Source of the DNA: Bacillota bacterium | GTDB taxonomy: Bacteria > Bacillota > Clostridia > Lachnospirales > Lachnospiraceae | Reading direction: 5' to 3' | Length of the DNA stretch: 35,486 bases | NCBI GenBank assembly: GCA_023450835.1 | Contig: JAEXGM010000102.1 | Location: 1-35,486 of the forward strand | Shown: piece by piece, positions 15,798 to 23,222 of the stretch | Numbering within the stretch: position 1 is the stretch's first letter | Layout of the letters: every line of letters begins with the position of its first letter | The notes under the pieces: generated by a model | Seen by the model: the letters and a program-made list of their open reading frames with translations, nothing else | Databases searched by the model: none | Told to the model about the DNA's origin: nothing | Program-made: the position numbers and the translations under genes

Positions 15798-15826
15798 ATT
15801 ATAATACAATGCATACTTTGTGTCAA
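15798..15826 (-). promoter_or_regulatory. Consensus promoter of the his operon
   Basis: TTGACA (15821-15826) and TATAAT (15798-15803) are separated by exactly 17 bp on the minus strand, a perfect match to the sigma-A consensus. It is directed at hisZ and lies just past the recU stop. Confidence 0.88.
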
Positions 15827-15842
15827 CCTTTTCTTTTCCGGC

Positions 15843-16391
15843 TCAATAAGACTGCTGCCTCTCTCTGCTTTCTGCATCTTTAGCAAGGTTGACCAGATAA
15901 TGTATGTAAATACTGTTCATACAGGATATGGTGTTTTCAGAATCAAGCTCTTCGAATCGGAAGCTCTTTCTTCCTCCCTCTTTCGCCCGGTTCCAAAATA
16001 CCAGTAAATCCTTTAAGGGTAAGTAGTAATAATAGTTCCTCTTAGAATAATAGATTAAGAGAAAAGCAATTCCTCCCTGTTTTTCAAAATCCTTCATAAA
16101 TTCCACCTGATGTTCATGAACGTTTTGAAGGGCAAAGGTATCACTGGCACACTCCTTGGCATCAAAGCACACCGGTATTCCCTGGGCCGTACCGATATAG
16201 TCCACCGTACTTTTCTCCTCAAAATAAGCCAGTGTAATGTGACGGTTTTCCTTATCTATGGTTATAGGCGTTATAGGTGTAGGTATTTTCTGAATGAGAG
16301 CAAGATTCTTCTCCCTGTATTTTGTATTGGTAAGGTTTATCAGTTCCTCCAGTGCGGAACCTCTGAGACCTCTGGAATTCCATGAGGGCAT
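15843..16391 (-). CDS. recU: Holliday junction resolvase RecU
   Basis: RecU is the Gram-positive resolvase that cuts Holliday junctions in recombination and chromosome segregation. Matching features are WNSRGLRGSALEELINLTN at the N-terminus, KIPTPITPITID, the metal-binding STVDYIGTAQGIPVCFDAKE, the LQNVHEHQVEFM helix and the late FWNRA. The catalytic set is Asp in TVDY and D-A-K in FDAKE, where many homologues have E-A-K. From the ATG at 16391, preceded by GGAGG, it is 182 aa, the normal length. An in-frame extension to 16487 runs through an inverted repeat and is rejected. Unlike in Bacillus, no penicillin-binding protein gene is next to it. Confidence 0.92.
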   Translation of the reverse strand: MPSWNSRGLRGSALEELINLTNTKYREKNLALIQKIPTPITPITIDKENRHITLAYFEEKSTVDYIGTAQGIPVCFDAKECASDTFALQNVHEHQVEFMKDFEKQGGIAFLLIYYSKRNYYYYLPLKDLLVFWNRAKEGGRKSFRFEELDSENTISCMNSIYIHYLVNLAKDAESRERQQSY

Positions 16392-16421
16392 TTCCTTTCC
16401 TCCTTTTTTCTCAATATAAGT

Positions 16422-16513
16422 TGAACTTTCGAATCTTACTCTTATCCAGCCCATACATAGATTTTTCTGCTGATATAGGTTTCTCACCTGGAAAAGAGTA
16501 AGCCGAAAGTTCA
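16422..16513. repeat. 90-bp inverted repeat between the RluA-type gene and recU
   Basis: The outer arms TGAACTTTCG (16422-16431) and CGAAAGTTCA (16504-16513) are perfect. After short bulges, CTTACTCTT (16435-16443) pairs with AAGAGTAAG (16494-16502). TCCAG (16445-16449) pairs with CTGGA (16488-16492). About 38 nt remain as a loop. The right end overlaps the stop codon of the RluA-type gene. No U-tract follows. It is either a 3' processing or terminator-like structure or a short palindromic mobile element. Confidence 0.7.
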
Positions 16514-17521
16514 GCCTTCATTCATACATGCTTTTATAATAGTACTAAAATACTTAGGAATTTCCGCCGTAAACTGTAATCCGGAAAGATTGTTAAGTTC
16601 TCCCTGCAGATTCTTTGGGAATACCATCTCATAGGAATGTAACAATTGATGGGTAAGTCTGAATTTCTGCCTGAACTTTTCATTTATGTTCTTATCTCCG
16701 TATTTGCCATCCCCAATAATAGGGCAGCCAATACTGCTTAAATGCGCTCTGATCTGATGGGTCTTTCCGGTTATTAATTTCACCTTTAAAAGGGTATAAT
16801 CCTTATTGCCCTTTACAGGGGTGTATTCCGTCTCGATGTAGTCGGCATTTTCTGCTGCTTTCGTCAGAATCCTGACCTGATTGGTCTTCTCATCCTTTAT
16901 AAGGTATCCCGTTATCTTTCTTTCCTCTTTTATCACTCCTTTAACAAGGCAGAGATAATACTTGGAAAGAGTTCTCTCCCTAAAAAGTTCCGACAGCGTC
17001 TTCAGCCCTGCCAAGGTCTTTCCTGCCGCTACCAACCCGCTGGTATTCCGGTCAAGACGGTTACAGATACCGGGTTTAAAGGTCTCCAGCTCCTTTAGCG
17101 TGATACTTCCCGTATCCAGCAGATAGGAAATTACATATTCCACCAGCGAAACATCCGACTCTTTGGCCTTTTGAGAAAGCATCCCGGCAGGCTTATTTAC
17201 AATCAGCACATTGGTATCTTCATAGACCACCTGAAAATTCTCCTTGAGACTCGCAGGAGCCTTATGCTCAGAGGTTGTCGTTGGCAGGGGGCTGACATAA
17301 TTATCAGAGAATTTCTCAATGGTCTCTTCTGATAAGAACAGTTTTATCTCATCCTCTGCATTGACCATCTCAGAACCTTCCGCCTTTTTGCCGTTTAAGG
17401 TTATGTTCTTTTTGCGCAGCATTTTATAAACAAAGCTTTTCGGGGCTTTTTTCAGTACTTTAAACAATAACTTATCCAATCGCTGTCCGGCTTCGTTTTT
17501 ACCTGCTATAATAGTTTTCAT
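16511..17521 (-). CDS. RluA-family pseudouridine synthase
   Basis: This enzyme converts uridine to pseudouridine in RNA, most likely 23S rRNA. An S4 RNA-binding domain covers residues 12-65 (RLDKLLFKVLKKAPKSFVYKML). The catalytic domain starts near residue 95 (VVYEDTNVLIVNKPAGML). The signature is CNRLDRNTSGL with the catalytic Asp at D157; the usual His before Arg is Asn here. GKTHQIRAHLSSIGCPIIGDGKYG follows. The length of 336 aa fits RluC/RluD-like enzymes, but the exact target site cannot be told. Its stop lies inside an inverted repeat, and a 62-bp tandem repeat precedes its start. Confidence 0.92.
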   Translation of the reverse strand: MKTIIAGKNEAGQRLDKLLFKVLKKAPKSFVYKMLRKKNITLNGKKAEGSEMVNAEDEIKLFLSEETIEKFSDNYVSPLPTTTSEHKAPASLKENFQVVYEDTNVLIVNKPAGMLSQKAKESDVSLVEYVISYLLDTGSITLKELETFKPGICNRLDRNTSGLVAAGKTLAGLKTLSELFRERTLSKYYLCLVKGVIKEERKITGYLIKDEKTNQVRILTKAAENADYIETEYTPVKGNKDYTLLKVKLITGKTHQIRAHLSSIGCPIIGDGKYGDKNINEKFRQKFRLTHQLLHSYEMVFPKNLQGELNNLSGLQFTAEIPKYFSTIIKACMNEG

Positions 17522-17545
17522 GCTTTTAATAAACCTCCATGCTGC

Positions 17546-17699
17546 GTATGAAATGTCTTTTATTTCACACTAACGGACATTTGGCCGTGAGGCCACTCAA
17601 TGCCGGATGTGAAATGGTCTTTTATTTCACACTAACGGACATTTGGCCGTGAGGCCACTCAATGCCGGATGTGAAATGGTCTTTTATTTCACACTAACT
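17546..17699 (-). repeat. 62-bp tandem repeat between the HAD and RluA-type genes
   Basis: The unit begins ATGTGAAATGG and ends AATGCCGG on the plus strand. The full copies are 17607-17668 and, with a 1-bp indel and a few differences at its edge, 17546-17606. A half copy at 17669-17699 runs over the stop codon of the HAD gene. Each unit contains a 7-bp perfect hairpin (GTGAAAT / ATTTCAC, 8-nt loop) and a small GGCC-GTGA-GGCC hairpin. The near identity of copies suggests a recent duplication and a possible length-variable locus. Confidence 0.85.
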
Positions 17700-18351
17700 C
17701 CAGATAGGATTGGATATAATAGTCCGATTCTTCTCTTTTCCTGTCAGCATCTCTCTCCGAATTCTTATCATAAACACCGCATACTCTCATCCCTGCGTTT
17801 TTTCCGGCCTGGATTCCCTGAATGATATCCTCAAATACCAGGCAGTTTTCTGCTCCGGCACCTAAATCCTTGGCCACCAGCTCATAGATATCCGGGGAGG
17901 GTTTTCCTTTGGCAACCTCACAGGAGGTTCTGATGGAATGAAAATACTCCTTCACGCCCAGCTTTGAGATAACCAGCTCCACCAGTTCTTTTGAATTGCT
18001 GGTAGCTATGCCCATTCGAATTCCCTGCTGCTGCAATGCTTCTAAAAATGTCAGTACCCCTTCTTTTAAAGGTACTTCATTGGAATACTTGTCCCATGCC
18101 ATCCTGTTCCAGTCCGCTTTGATATCCTCAATGGAATGAGGGATATTAAAACGCTCCTTAAAATACCCTGCCGTTTCTGAAAAACTCATTCCCTGTACCA
18201 TTTCCTCCAGGTCTTCCGGCAAATCAATTCCAAACCGTCCCAAATATTCTCTGTCTATATCCTCCCATATCCACATGGAGTCTATCAAGGTTCCGTCCAA
18301 ATCAAACAGAACCGCTTCTATTCCTTGAAATATCTCGTTCTTTAATGTCAT
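17689..18351 (-). CDS. HAD-superfamily phosphatase (beta-phosphoglucomutase-like)
   Basis: This is a haloacid-dehalogenase-fold hydrolase of subfamily I with a helical cap. Motif I is AVLFDLDGTLIDS with the nucleophile Asp in DLDGT. Motif II is GIATSNS, motif III is KGKPSPDIY with the Lys, and motif IV is CLVFEDIIQGIQAG. The size of about 220 aa fits sugar-phosphate phosphatases and beta-phosphoglucomutases; the substrate cannot be read from sequence. I chose the ATG at 18351, with GAGGA upstream, which starts MTLKNEIFQG; an upstream in-frame ATG at 18405 would overlap the rsuA-type gene. The stop codon lies inside the first unit of the 62-bp tandem repeat. Confidence 0.9.
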   Translation of the reverse strand: MTLKNEIFQGIEAVLFDLDGTLIDSMWIWEDIDREYLGRFGIDLPEDLEEMVQGMSFSETAGYFKERFNIPHSIEDIKADWNRMAWDKYSNEVPLKEGVLTFLEALQQQGIRMGIATSNSKELVELVISKLGVKEYFHSIRTSCEVAKGKPSPDIYELVAKDLGAGAENCLVFEDIIQGIQAGKNAGMRVCGVYDKNSERDADRKREESDYYIQSYLELV

Positions 18352-18376
18352 TTTATTCCAATCCTCATATATGTTT

Positions 18377-19090
18377 TCAATTTTGCAATAGCCGTATTTC
18401 TTCATCGGTAAGCTTCCTGTATTCTCCGGGTTTTAAACTTTCATCAAGGGCAAGAGTTCCCATCTGAAGACGTTTTAAATAAAGGACTTCCTTTCCCACA
18501 GCTTCAAACATGCGCTTTATCTGGTGGAATTTCCCTTCGCTGATAGTAACATGTACCTCTGATTCTTCCCCTGCCTTTATAATTTTCAGTTCAGCCGGAA
18601 GGGTCGTAAAGTCCTCTTCCAGGTTCATGCCTTCCTGAAACCTTTTAATATCCTCTTCGGTCACTCTTCCCTGTACCCTGGCAAAGTACAGCTTTTTCAC
18701 ATGTTTCCTGGGAGAGAGCAATCTGTGGGCAAGCTCTCCGTCATTTGTAATAATCAGAAGACCTTCCGTATCTTTATCCAGCCTTCCCACAGGAAAGAGG
18801 TCCTTTCTCTTTCCTTCCTCTATCAAATCTACAACAGTAGATGCGAATTTGTCTCTGCTGGCAGAGACTACTCCTGCCGGTTTATTCAGCATAAAGTACT
18901 CAGTTTCTATATAAGAGATAGACCTTTCATCAAAGGTAATCTTATCTGCCGAAGTAATTTTACTCTCAGGCTGTTTTGACACCTGCCCGTTAATCTTTAC
19001 CCGTCCTTTTCTAATGTACCCTTTCACCTCACTGCGGGTACCAATTCCCATATCCGCAAGATATTTATCCAAACGAAGATATTCGCCCAT
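18377..19090 (-). CDS. rsuA: RsuA-family 16S rRNA pseudouridine synthase
   Basis: The protein has an S4 domain at residues 3-50 (YLRLDKYLADMGIGTRSEV, KGRVKINGQ). The small-pseudouridine-synthase catalytic domain has FPVGRLDKDTEGLLIITNDG with catalytic D105, followed by KLYFARV and EGKFHQIKRMFEAVG. The length of 237 aa matches RsuA, which modifies U516 of 16S rRNA; RluB/RluE-type relatives are the alternative. The ATG follows AAAGGAAA at a longish 12-nt spacing. The downstream HAD gene starts 26 nt after its stop. Confidence 0.88.
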   Translation of the reverse strand: MGEYLRLDKYLADMGIGTRSEVKGYIRKGRVKINGQVSKQPESKITSADKITFDERSISYIETEYFMLNKPAGVVSASRDKFASTVVDLIEEGKRKDLFPVGRLDKDTEGLLIITNDGELAHRLLSPRKHVKKLYFARVQGRVTEEDIKRFQEGMNLEEDFTTLPAELKIIKAGEESEVHVTISEGKFHQIKRMFEAVGKEVLYLKRLQMGTLALDESLKPGEYRKLTDEEIRLLQN

Positions 19091-19147
19091 ATGACGGCAA
19101 TTTCCTTTCTAAACTCGTGTTGTATTCCATAACTGCTTGACAGTCTG

Positions 19148-19185
19148 CTGCATTGCCATCAATCATGTAGCGTGCTTCAATGCAG
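19148..19185 (-). other. Inverted repeat in the rsmF-rsuA gap
   Basis: CTGCATTG (19148-19155) and CAATGCAG (19178-19185) form a perfect 8-bp stem with a 22-nt loop. It starts four bases after the stop of the methyltransferase gene. No U-tract follows; it may mark the 3' end of that message. Confidence 0.45.
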
Positions 19186-19188
19186 ATA

Positions 19189-20571
19189 TTACATCCATCT
19201 CCAGCCGGGAAGATATTTATTCTTCAGAGAACCCTTCGCTAACTTTCCCCAGCCCAGGGAGTAAGAATCGGTTGTTACCAGATGGTAACCGTCGCCTTTC
19301 GTACTGTTTGCTTCTATGGTTTCACATTTTAGATACTTGATTGCTTGTGCACTGTTTCCTGACAAGTCAATGGTCTTATGGTAATCCCCTTTGTACAGAG
19401 CACAGGCCAATGCCTGACTGGGCTCAAAACGTCCCTTTTTCATTTCTCCAAGTAAGAGTCCCTGACGGAGCAGACGAAGCCCCTTTAACTCGGGAAGTCC
19501 GCTTGGCAGAAGATAAAGCCTGTCCTCTTTTACCAGAAGATTCTCTTCTTTTATGGGGAGAGAAAGCTCTGCAAGAAAATCTTCCGCTTCTTTTGTCAGT
19601 TTCGCTCTTCCCGGGTTACCTGACTCTGCAGCCAGATTAGCGCCCTCCGAATCTCCTTTTCTTAACAGCGCGATAAAATGCCCCTCTCCTTTTATTTTGT
19701 GGGGCCACAGCCGGATACAGTTCTTAAGTTCTTCCCTTCCATTTCCCCATTCAGGTCTTCCATGGGAGAATCCTTCATAGGAAACGCTGGAATCTGTAAG
19801 AGGATCCACTACCTGAAATTCCGGATACTGCTCTAAAAGATAGGAGATGGTTCCTTCGTTCTCTTCCTTTGAAAAGGTGCAGGTGGAATAGAGAAGATAT
19901 CCTCCGGGCTTTAGCATTCTGGCTGCCTGAAGGATAATCTCTTTCTGCAGTTTATTGTAATACTCCACACCATATTGTTCCCAGTTCCTCATAATAGCCG
20001 GGCTCTTGCGAAACATTCCTTCGCCGGAACAGGGCGCATCCACCAGAATCTTATCAAAGTACTCCGTAAAATAATCCACCAGCTTTCCCGGTGCCTCACT
20101 GGCTATTACCGGATTGCGTATACCAAAGAGTTCTATGTTCTTAAGAAGAGCTTTGGCACGGGAATTGGAGATATCATTGGATACCAGTACCCCCTTGCCG
20201 CAAAGCTTTGCTCCAAGTTCCGTACTCTTTCCTCCCGGAGCAGCACAAATATCCAGCACCTTATCCCCCGGTGTGACGGGAAGTAAACTTGCAGGGGTCA
20301 TTGCGCTTGGTTCCTGTATATAGTAAAGCCCGGCAAAGTAATACGGATGTCTTGCAGGCTGTTCATTTTGATTGTAATAATAACCGTTCTTAATCCATGG
20401 GATTCTCGTAACAGAGAATGGTGCAATCCTTTCGAATTCTTCCGGTGATATCTTTAACGTATTTACCCTTATTCCGCTGTAATGCTTCTCTTCCAGGGTT
20501 TTCTCGTATTCTTTAAACTCTTCTCCCAGCATTTCTTTCATGCGTGTTTCAAATGTCTGCGGTAATTTCAT
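19189..20571 (-). CDS. RsmB/RsmF-family rRNA cytosine-C5 methyltransferase
   Basis: This is a SAM-dependent m5C RNA methyltransferase of the RsmB/NOP2/RsmF family. The SAM motif is KVLDICAAPGGKST near residues 110-123. Motif IV is LVDAPCSGEGMFRK with one catalytic Cys, and motif VI is YSTCTFSKEENEG with the other. The C-terminal 130 residues resemble the RsmF/YebU extension with a PUA-like end (LACALYKGDYHKTIDLS, GYHLVTTDSYSLGWGK). The length of about 460 aa fits this subtype. I chose the ATG at 20571, preceded by CAGGAGGAAAGA; the ATG at 20586 overlaps that binding site. A hairpin stands directly upstream. The rRNA position methylated is not determined. Confidence 0.9.
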   Translation of the reverse strand: MKLPQTFETRMKEMLGEEFKEYEKTLEEKHYSGIRVNTLKISPEEFERIAPFSVTRIPWIKNGYYYNQNEQPARHPYYFAGLYYIQEPSAMTPASLLPVTPGDKVLDICAAPGGKSTELGAKLCGKGVLVSNDISNSRAKALLKNIELFGIRNPVIASEAPGKLVDYFTEYFDKILVDAPCSGEGMFRKSPAIMRNWEQYGVEYYNKLQKEIILQAARMLKPGGYLLYSTCTFSKEENEGTISYLLEQYPEFQVVDPLTDSSVSYEGFSHGRPEWGNGREELKNCIRLWPHKIKGEGHFIALLRKGDSEGANLAAESGNPGRAKLTKEAEDFLAELSLPIKEENLLVKEDRLYLLPSGLPELKGLRLLRQGLLLGEMKKGRFEPSQALACALYKGDYHKTIDLSGNSAQAIKYLKCETIEANSTKGDGYHLVTTDSYSLGWGKLAKGSLKNKYLPGWRWM

Positions 20572-20585
20572 TCTTTCCTCCTGCA

Positions 20586-20607
20586 TAACGCATACCTGTA
20601 TGCGTTA
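20586..20607 (-). promoter_or_regulatory. Hairpin just upstream of the methyltransferase ribosome binding site
   Basis: TAACGCATA (20586-20594) and TATGCGTTA (20599-20607) form a perfect 9-bp stem with a 4-nt loop. Its end is about 4 nt from the AGGAGG of the following gene, so it could influence ribosome access. Confidence 0.55.
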
Positions 20608-20621
20608 CTGCTTTAATAAGT

Positions 20622-20644
20622 AGTTTGAAAGGAATTTTCAAACT
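20622..20644 (-). other. Stem-loop after the alarmone synthetase gene
   Basis: AGTTTGAAA (20622-20630) and TTTCAAACT (20636-20644) form a perfect 9-bp stem with a 5-nt loop, about 20 nt after the synthetase stop. It is AU-rich and not followed by a U-tract. With the hairpin at 20586-20607 it makes two stem-loops in an 95-nt gap. Confidence 0.5.
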
Positions 20645-20666
20645 TTTCTCCAGTATTCCTTTTTAC

Positions 20667-21470
20667 TTACCCAAGGCTCTGAGCCCGGTAGCCTTCGGAG
20701 ATTTTGTCCAATTCCCTGTTAAAGCGCTCTAACTGTTCCAGGTCACCGGTTTCATATATTTTAAAGAATTCATCCTGTATTTTAACAACTTCTCTCTTAT
20801 TTGCCACCATGTATAGATTCTGGATATTAGTCAGTATATCAGCTACCATGTTGGCCTTCACTTTAAAGGAGTTCTGAGCATCCATGATTTCATCTCTGAC
20901 GGAGGACATCTCCTGGTCCAAGGATATAATAGCATCTGCTGCTTTACTAAGTCTTGTTCTGATCTGTTCCGGCATATTTTCCTTGTACTTATATTGGAGT
21001 GAATGCTCTATGGTAGCCCAGAAATTCATAGCTAACGTACGAATCTGTATCTCCGCCTGTACCTGCTTGGTGCCGTTTAAGGTCTCAACCTTATAGTAAA
21101 TAATCATATGGTAGCTTCTGTAGCCGCTGGGCTTCATGTTGGTTATATAATCTTTCTCGCTCTTTACCTGCATGTCAGTACGCATCTTTATGATTTCCAC
21201 TACTTTCTCAATGTCTTCTACGAACTGGCAGATAATACGAATGCCGGCAATATCTTCCATCTTTTCTTCAATATCCTGCAAGGGGATGTTCTTCTTCTGG
21301 GCCTTTCCCAGAATACTTGAAATGGTTTTAACTCTTCCGTTGACCTGTTCTATTGGCGAGTATTCCCCTTTCTTCTTATACTCTTCAATAATGTGGTTGA
21401 ATTTAACCACCAGTTCATCTACTGCCAAGGCATAAGGGTCCAGAATTTCTCTCCATAATTGTATTTCCAT
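20667..21470 (-). CDS. relQ: Small alarmone synthetase (RelQ/YjbM-type GTP pyrophosphokinase)
   Basis: This protein transfers pyrophosphate from ATP to GTP or GDP to make (p)ppGpp. The RelA/SpoT synthetase domain spans about residues 50-180, with EDIAGIRIICQFVEDIEKV, KDYITNMKPSGYRSYHMI and the QAEIQIRTLAMNFWATIEHSL motif. There is no HD hydrolase domain and no TGS/ACT region, so it is a single-domain synthetase. At 267 aa it is somewhat longer than Bacillus RelQ (about 211), with an added C-terminal helical part (ILTNIQNLYMVANKREV). A hairpin sits in its leader just before the ribosome binding site. Confidence 0.9.
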   Translation of the reverse strand: MEIQLWREILDPYALAVDELVVKFNHIIEEYKKKGEYSPIEQVNGRVKTISSILGKAQKKNIPLQDIEEKMEDIAGIRIICQFVEDIEKVVEIIKMRTDMQVKSEKDYITNMKPSGYRSYHMIIYYKVETLNGTKQVQAEIQIRTLAMNFWATIEHSLQYKYKENMPEQIRTRLSKAADAIISLDQEMSSVRDEIMDAQNSFKVKANMVADILTNIQNLYMVANKREVVKIQDEFFKIYETGDLEQLERFNRELDKISEGYRAQSLG

Positions 21471-21484
21471 TAAAACCTCTTTCC

Positions 21485-21508
21485 GGATACGAAGTTCTTA
21501 TCGTATCC
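21485..21508 (-). promoter_or_regulatory. Hairpin in the relQ leader
   Basis: GGATACGA (21485-21492) and TCGTATCC (21501-21508) form a perfect 8-bp stem with an 8-nt loop. The gene's AGAGG box follows within about 8 nt, so the structure is placed to affect translation initiation. Confidence 0.55.
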
Positions 21509-21629
21509 CTCCTGTTCTTACATATTAATTTATGATGTCGGATAAGTTGAAGAAATAAAAACTTAATTCAGCTTATATCGGTAACCTAATTGTTTCTGCT
21601 TTTATCACAAATCAAATAAATCCAGTTTT

Positions 21630-21658
21630 ATTATAACACAAATTGCCGCATTGTGGAA
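21630..21658 (-). promoter_or_regulatory. Probable promoter for relQ
   Basis: A perfect TATAAT (21630-21635) has TTCCAC (21653-21658) 17 bp upstream on the minus strand. The -35 box is weak. It would give a leader of about 150 nt before relQ. Confidence 0.45.
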
Positions 21659-21678
21659 ATAAATTAAAAGGCCCATTT

Positions 21679-23040
21679 TTATTGTTTTTTCTCCAGATAA
21701 AGCAAGCATTGATAGGGATTTACACTGGTTTCTCCAAGGGCGGTATCTAAATAAATTCCAAAGTGAAGATGTACCGGAAACATGCCCTTTGTGCCTTCCT
21801 TTCCGTATCCGCTGTCTCCCATATATCCTAACAGTTCTCCGGCTTTTACAATATCTCCGGCTTTTAGGCCTTCGGCATAGGAGTCCAGATGGGCATAATA
21901 AAAATAGGCTCCGTGGGGAGCTCTGATACCAACTCTGTAGCCTCCCTGTTCCAACCAGCCAAGCCTTTCAACTATTCCATCCGATGCACTGATTACTTCA
22001 TACTTTCCTCTGATATTCTCCTTTGGCATAATATCCGTTCCTTCATGTCTTCTGTTGCCGCCATAATTCCTAAATTCATTCCAGGTGTCACCAAAGGATA
22101 CCTTCTCCGCTTCTGTCCCTTGCTTTACCGGAAAAAGCTTAACATCAGAGAGTATAGTCTGATAGTATCCCGTTAATTCCTGAAAAGACTTGTTGTCTTT
22201 TAATCTTTCCTGTAAATAGTACAGTTTCTTTTCGGATACATCATCACCCTTTATCAGATTACTCTGCTTTAACATGGTATAAATGGCAGCATACTCTGCC
22301 TTGCATTCGCTTTCCTCTTCCTGCCCCTTCTGATAGCATACGTTAATATCTCTGTATAATTCCTGAGGCAGCAGCATATCCCGAAAATAATCGTAATTGA
22401 TTCCTTCTTTTATTATGGTCTTATAAGCTTTGTTTAAGCTGTAAGAATCCAGCCAGGACAGCATTCTTATCAAGATAAGTATCGCAAGTATTAAAATGGC
22501 TCCAATCAGTATTTTATTGCTGCTGATTACCCTATACTTATTCCTTGCTGCAAGAGGCAATCTGCGTGCAGGCGCCCCTTCATATTCGTTGATTCTTATC
22601 TGCTTCCTTACCCTGCTTTGCCTCTTAATTTTCTTAATAATCCCTGCCGGCCATAGCTTAAAGGGCTTTCTAGGAATACTTGCTATACTTAGCTTTTCAG
22701 GTTTCTTTTGAGCTCCTGCCGTACTTTTCCATGCGGTAATCCTGTGAATATCCAATTCTACTTGCCCTTTGGCTCCTGGCTGCTTACCTGCACGGCTCTC
22801 TCTTTTCGCTCTTTTTTGATTCTCTGCGCTTATCCTGTGAAGTTTTTTCTTTATCTGGTTATTATCTATAACTGCCAATCTTTCCCCATTACGTATGAAA
22901 ACGCTGTTTATTTTTCTATACGCACCTTGTTTACGAAATGTCCCTAACATTATATGCCTGTCTTTGAAAACTATACCACCTGACAGGCTGTATTCGTTCA
23001 CTGTAGACATTTCCGAAAACCATGCCTCCAAGTCTGCCAT
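21679..23040 (-). CDS. Membrane-anchored M23 family metallopeptidase
   Basis: This is a peptidoglycan-hydrolase-like protein. Residues 1-170 are strongly basic (many Lys/Arg) and predicted cytoplasmic. One hydrophobic segment at 177-193 (ILIGAILILAILILIRM) would anchor the protein. The outside part holds an M23 (LytM) domain at about 320-445 with the zinc ligands H332 and D336 (RHEGTDIM), H384 (YYAHLDS) and HLHF at 424-427. All ligands of an active enzyme are present. It could cut peptide cross-bridges in cell wall or during sporulation. The ATG at 23040 has AGGAA very close; an ATG at residue 31 (position 22950) is an alternative. It follows the LCP gene, so an envelope role is likely. Confidence 0.85.
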   Translation of the reverse strand: MADLEAWFSEMSTVNEYSLSGGIVFKDRHIMLGTFRKQGAYRKINSVFIRNGERLAVIDNNQIKKKLHRISAENQKRAKRESRAGKQPGAKGQVELDIHRITAWKSTAGAQKKPEKLSIASIPRKPFKLWPAGIIKKIKRQSRVRKQIRINEYEGAPARRLPLAARNKYRVISSNKILIGAILILAILILIRMLSWLDSYSLNKAYKTIIKEGINYDYFRDMLLPQELYRDINVCYQKGQEEESECKAEYAAIYTMLKQSNLIKGDDVSEKKLYYLQERLKDNKSFQELTGYYQTILSDVKLFPVKQGTEAEKVSFGDTWNEFRNYGGNRRHEGTDIMPKENIRGKYEVISASDGIVERLGWLEQGGYRVGIRAPHGAYFYYAHLDSYAEGLKAGDIVKAGELLGYMGDSGYGKEGTKGMFPVHLHFGIYLDTALGETSVNPYQCLLYLEKKQ

Positions 23041-23222
23041 TTCCTAATGATAATGCTTCCTCCCAGGTCTCTGCCGGTTTGTCATACCATCTTTATTGAA
23101 TAAACACTGCAAACAAAAAAGAAACAGTAAGGAATCCTTCACACACCGGCTTTTATCAGTGTCTACAGGTATACCATATTGTTCCTTTTGTCATGATATT
23201 ATTATAAAGCGGTTTCTTATGC

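Noticed and set aside
16392..16487. Longer N-terminus of RecU
   Set aside because: The extension runs through the inverted repeat; GGAGG and the conserved WNSRGLRG start support 16391.
17546..17699. CRISPR array
   Set aside because: The 62-bp units are contiguous with no spacers, and no cas genes are present.
23041..23222. Intrinsic terminator between the LCP and M23 genes
   Set aside because: A T-run exists near 23110-23120, but only a weak 6-bp stem lies too far upstream.
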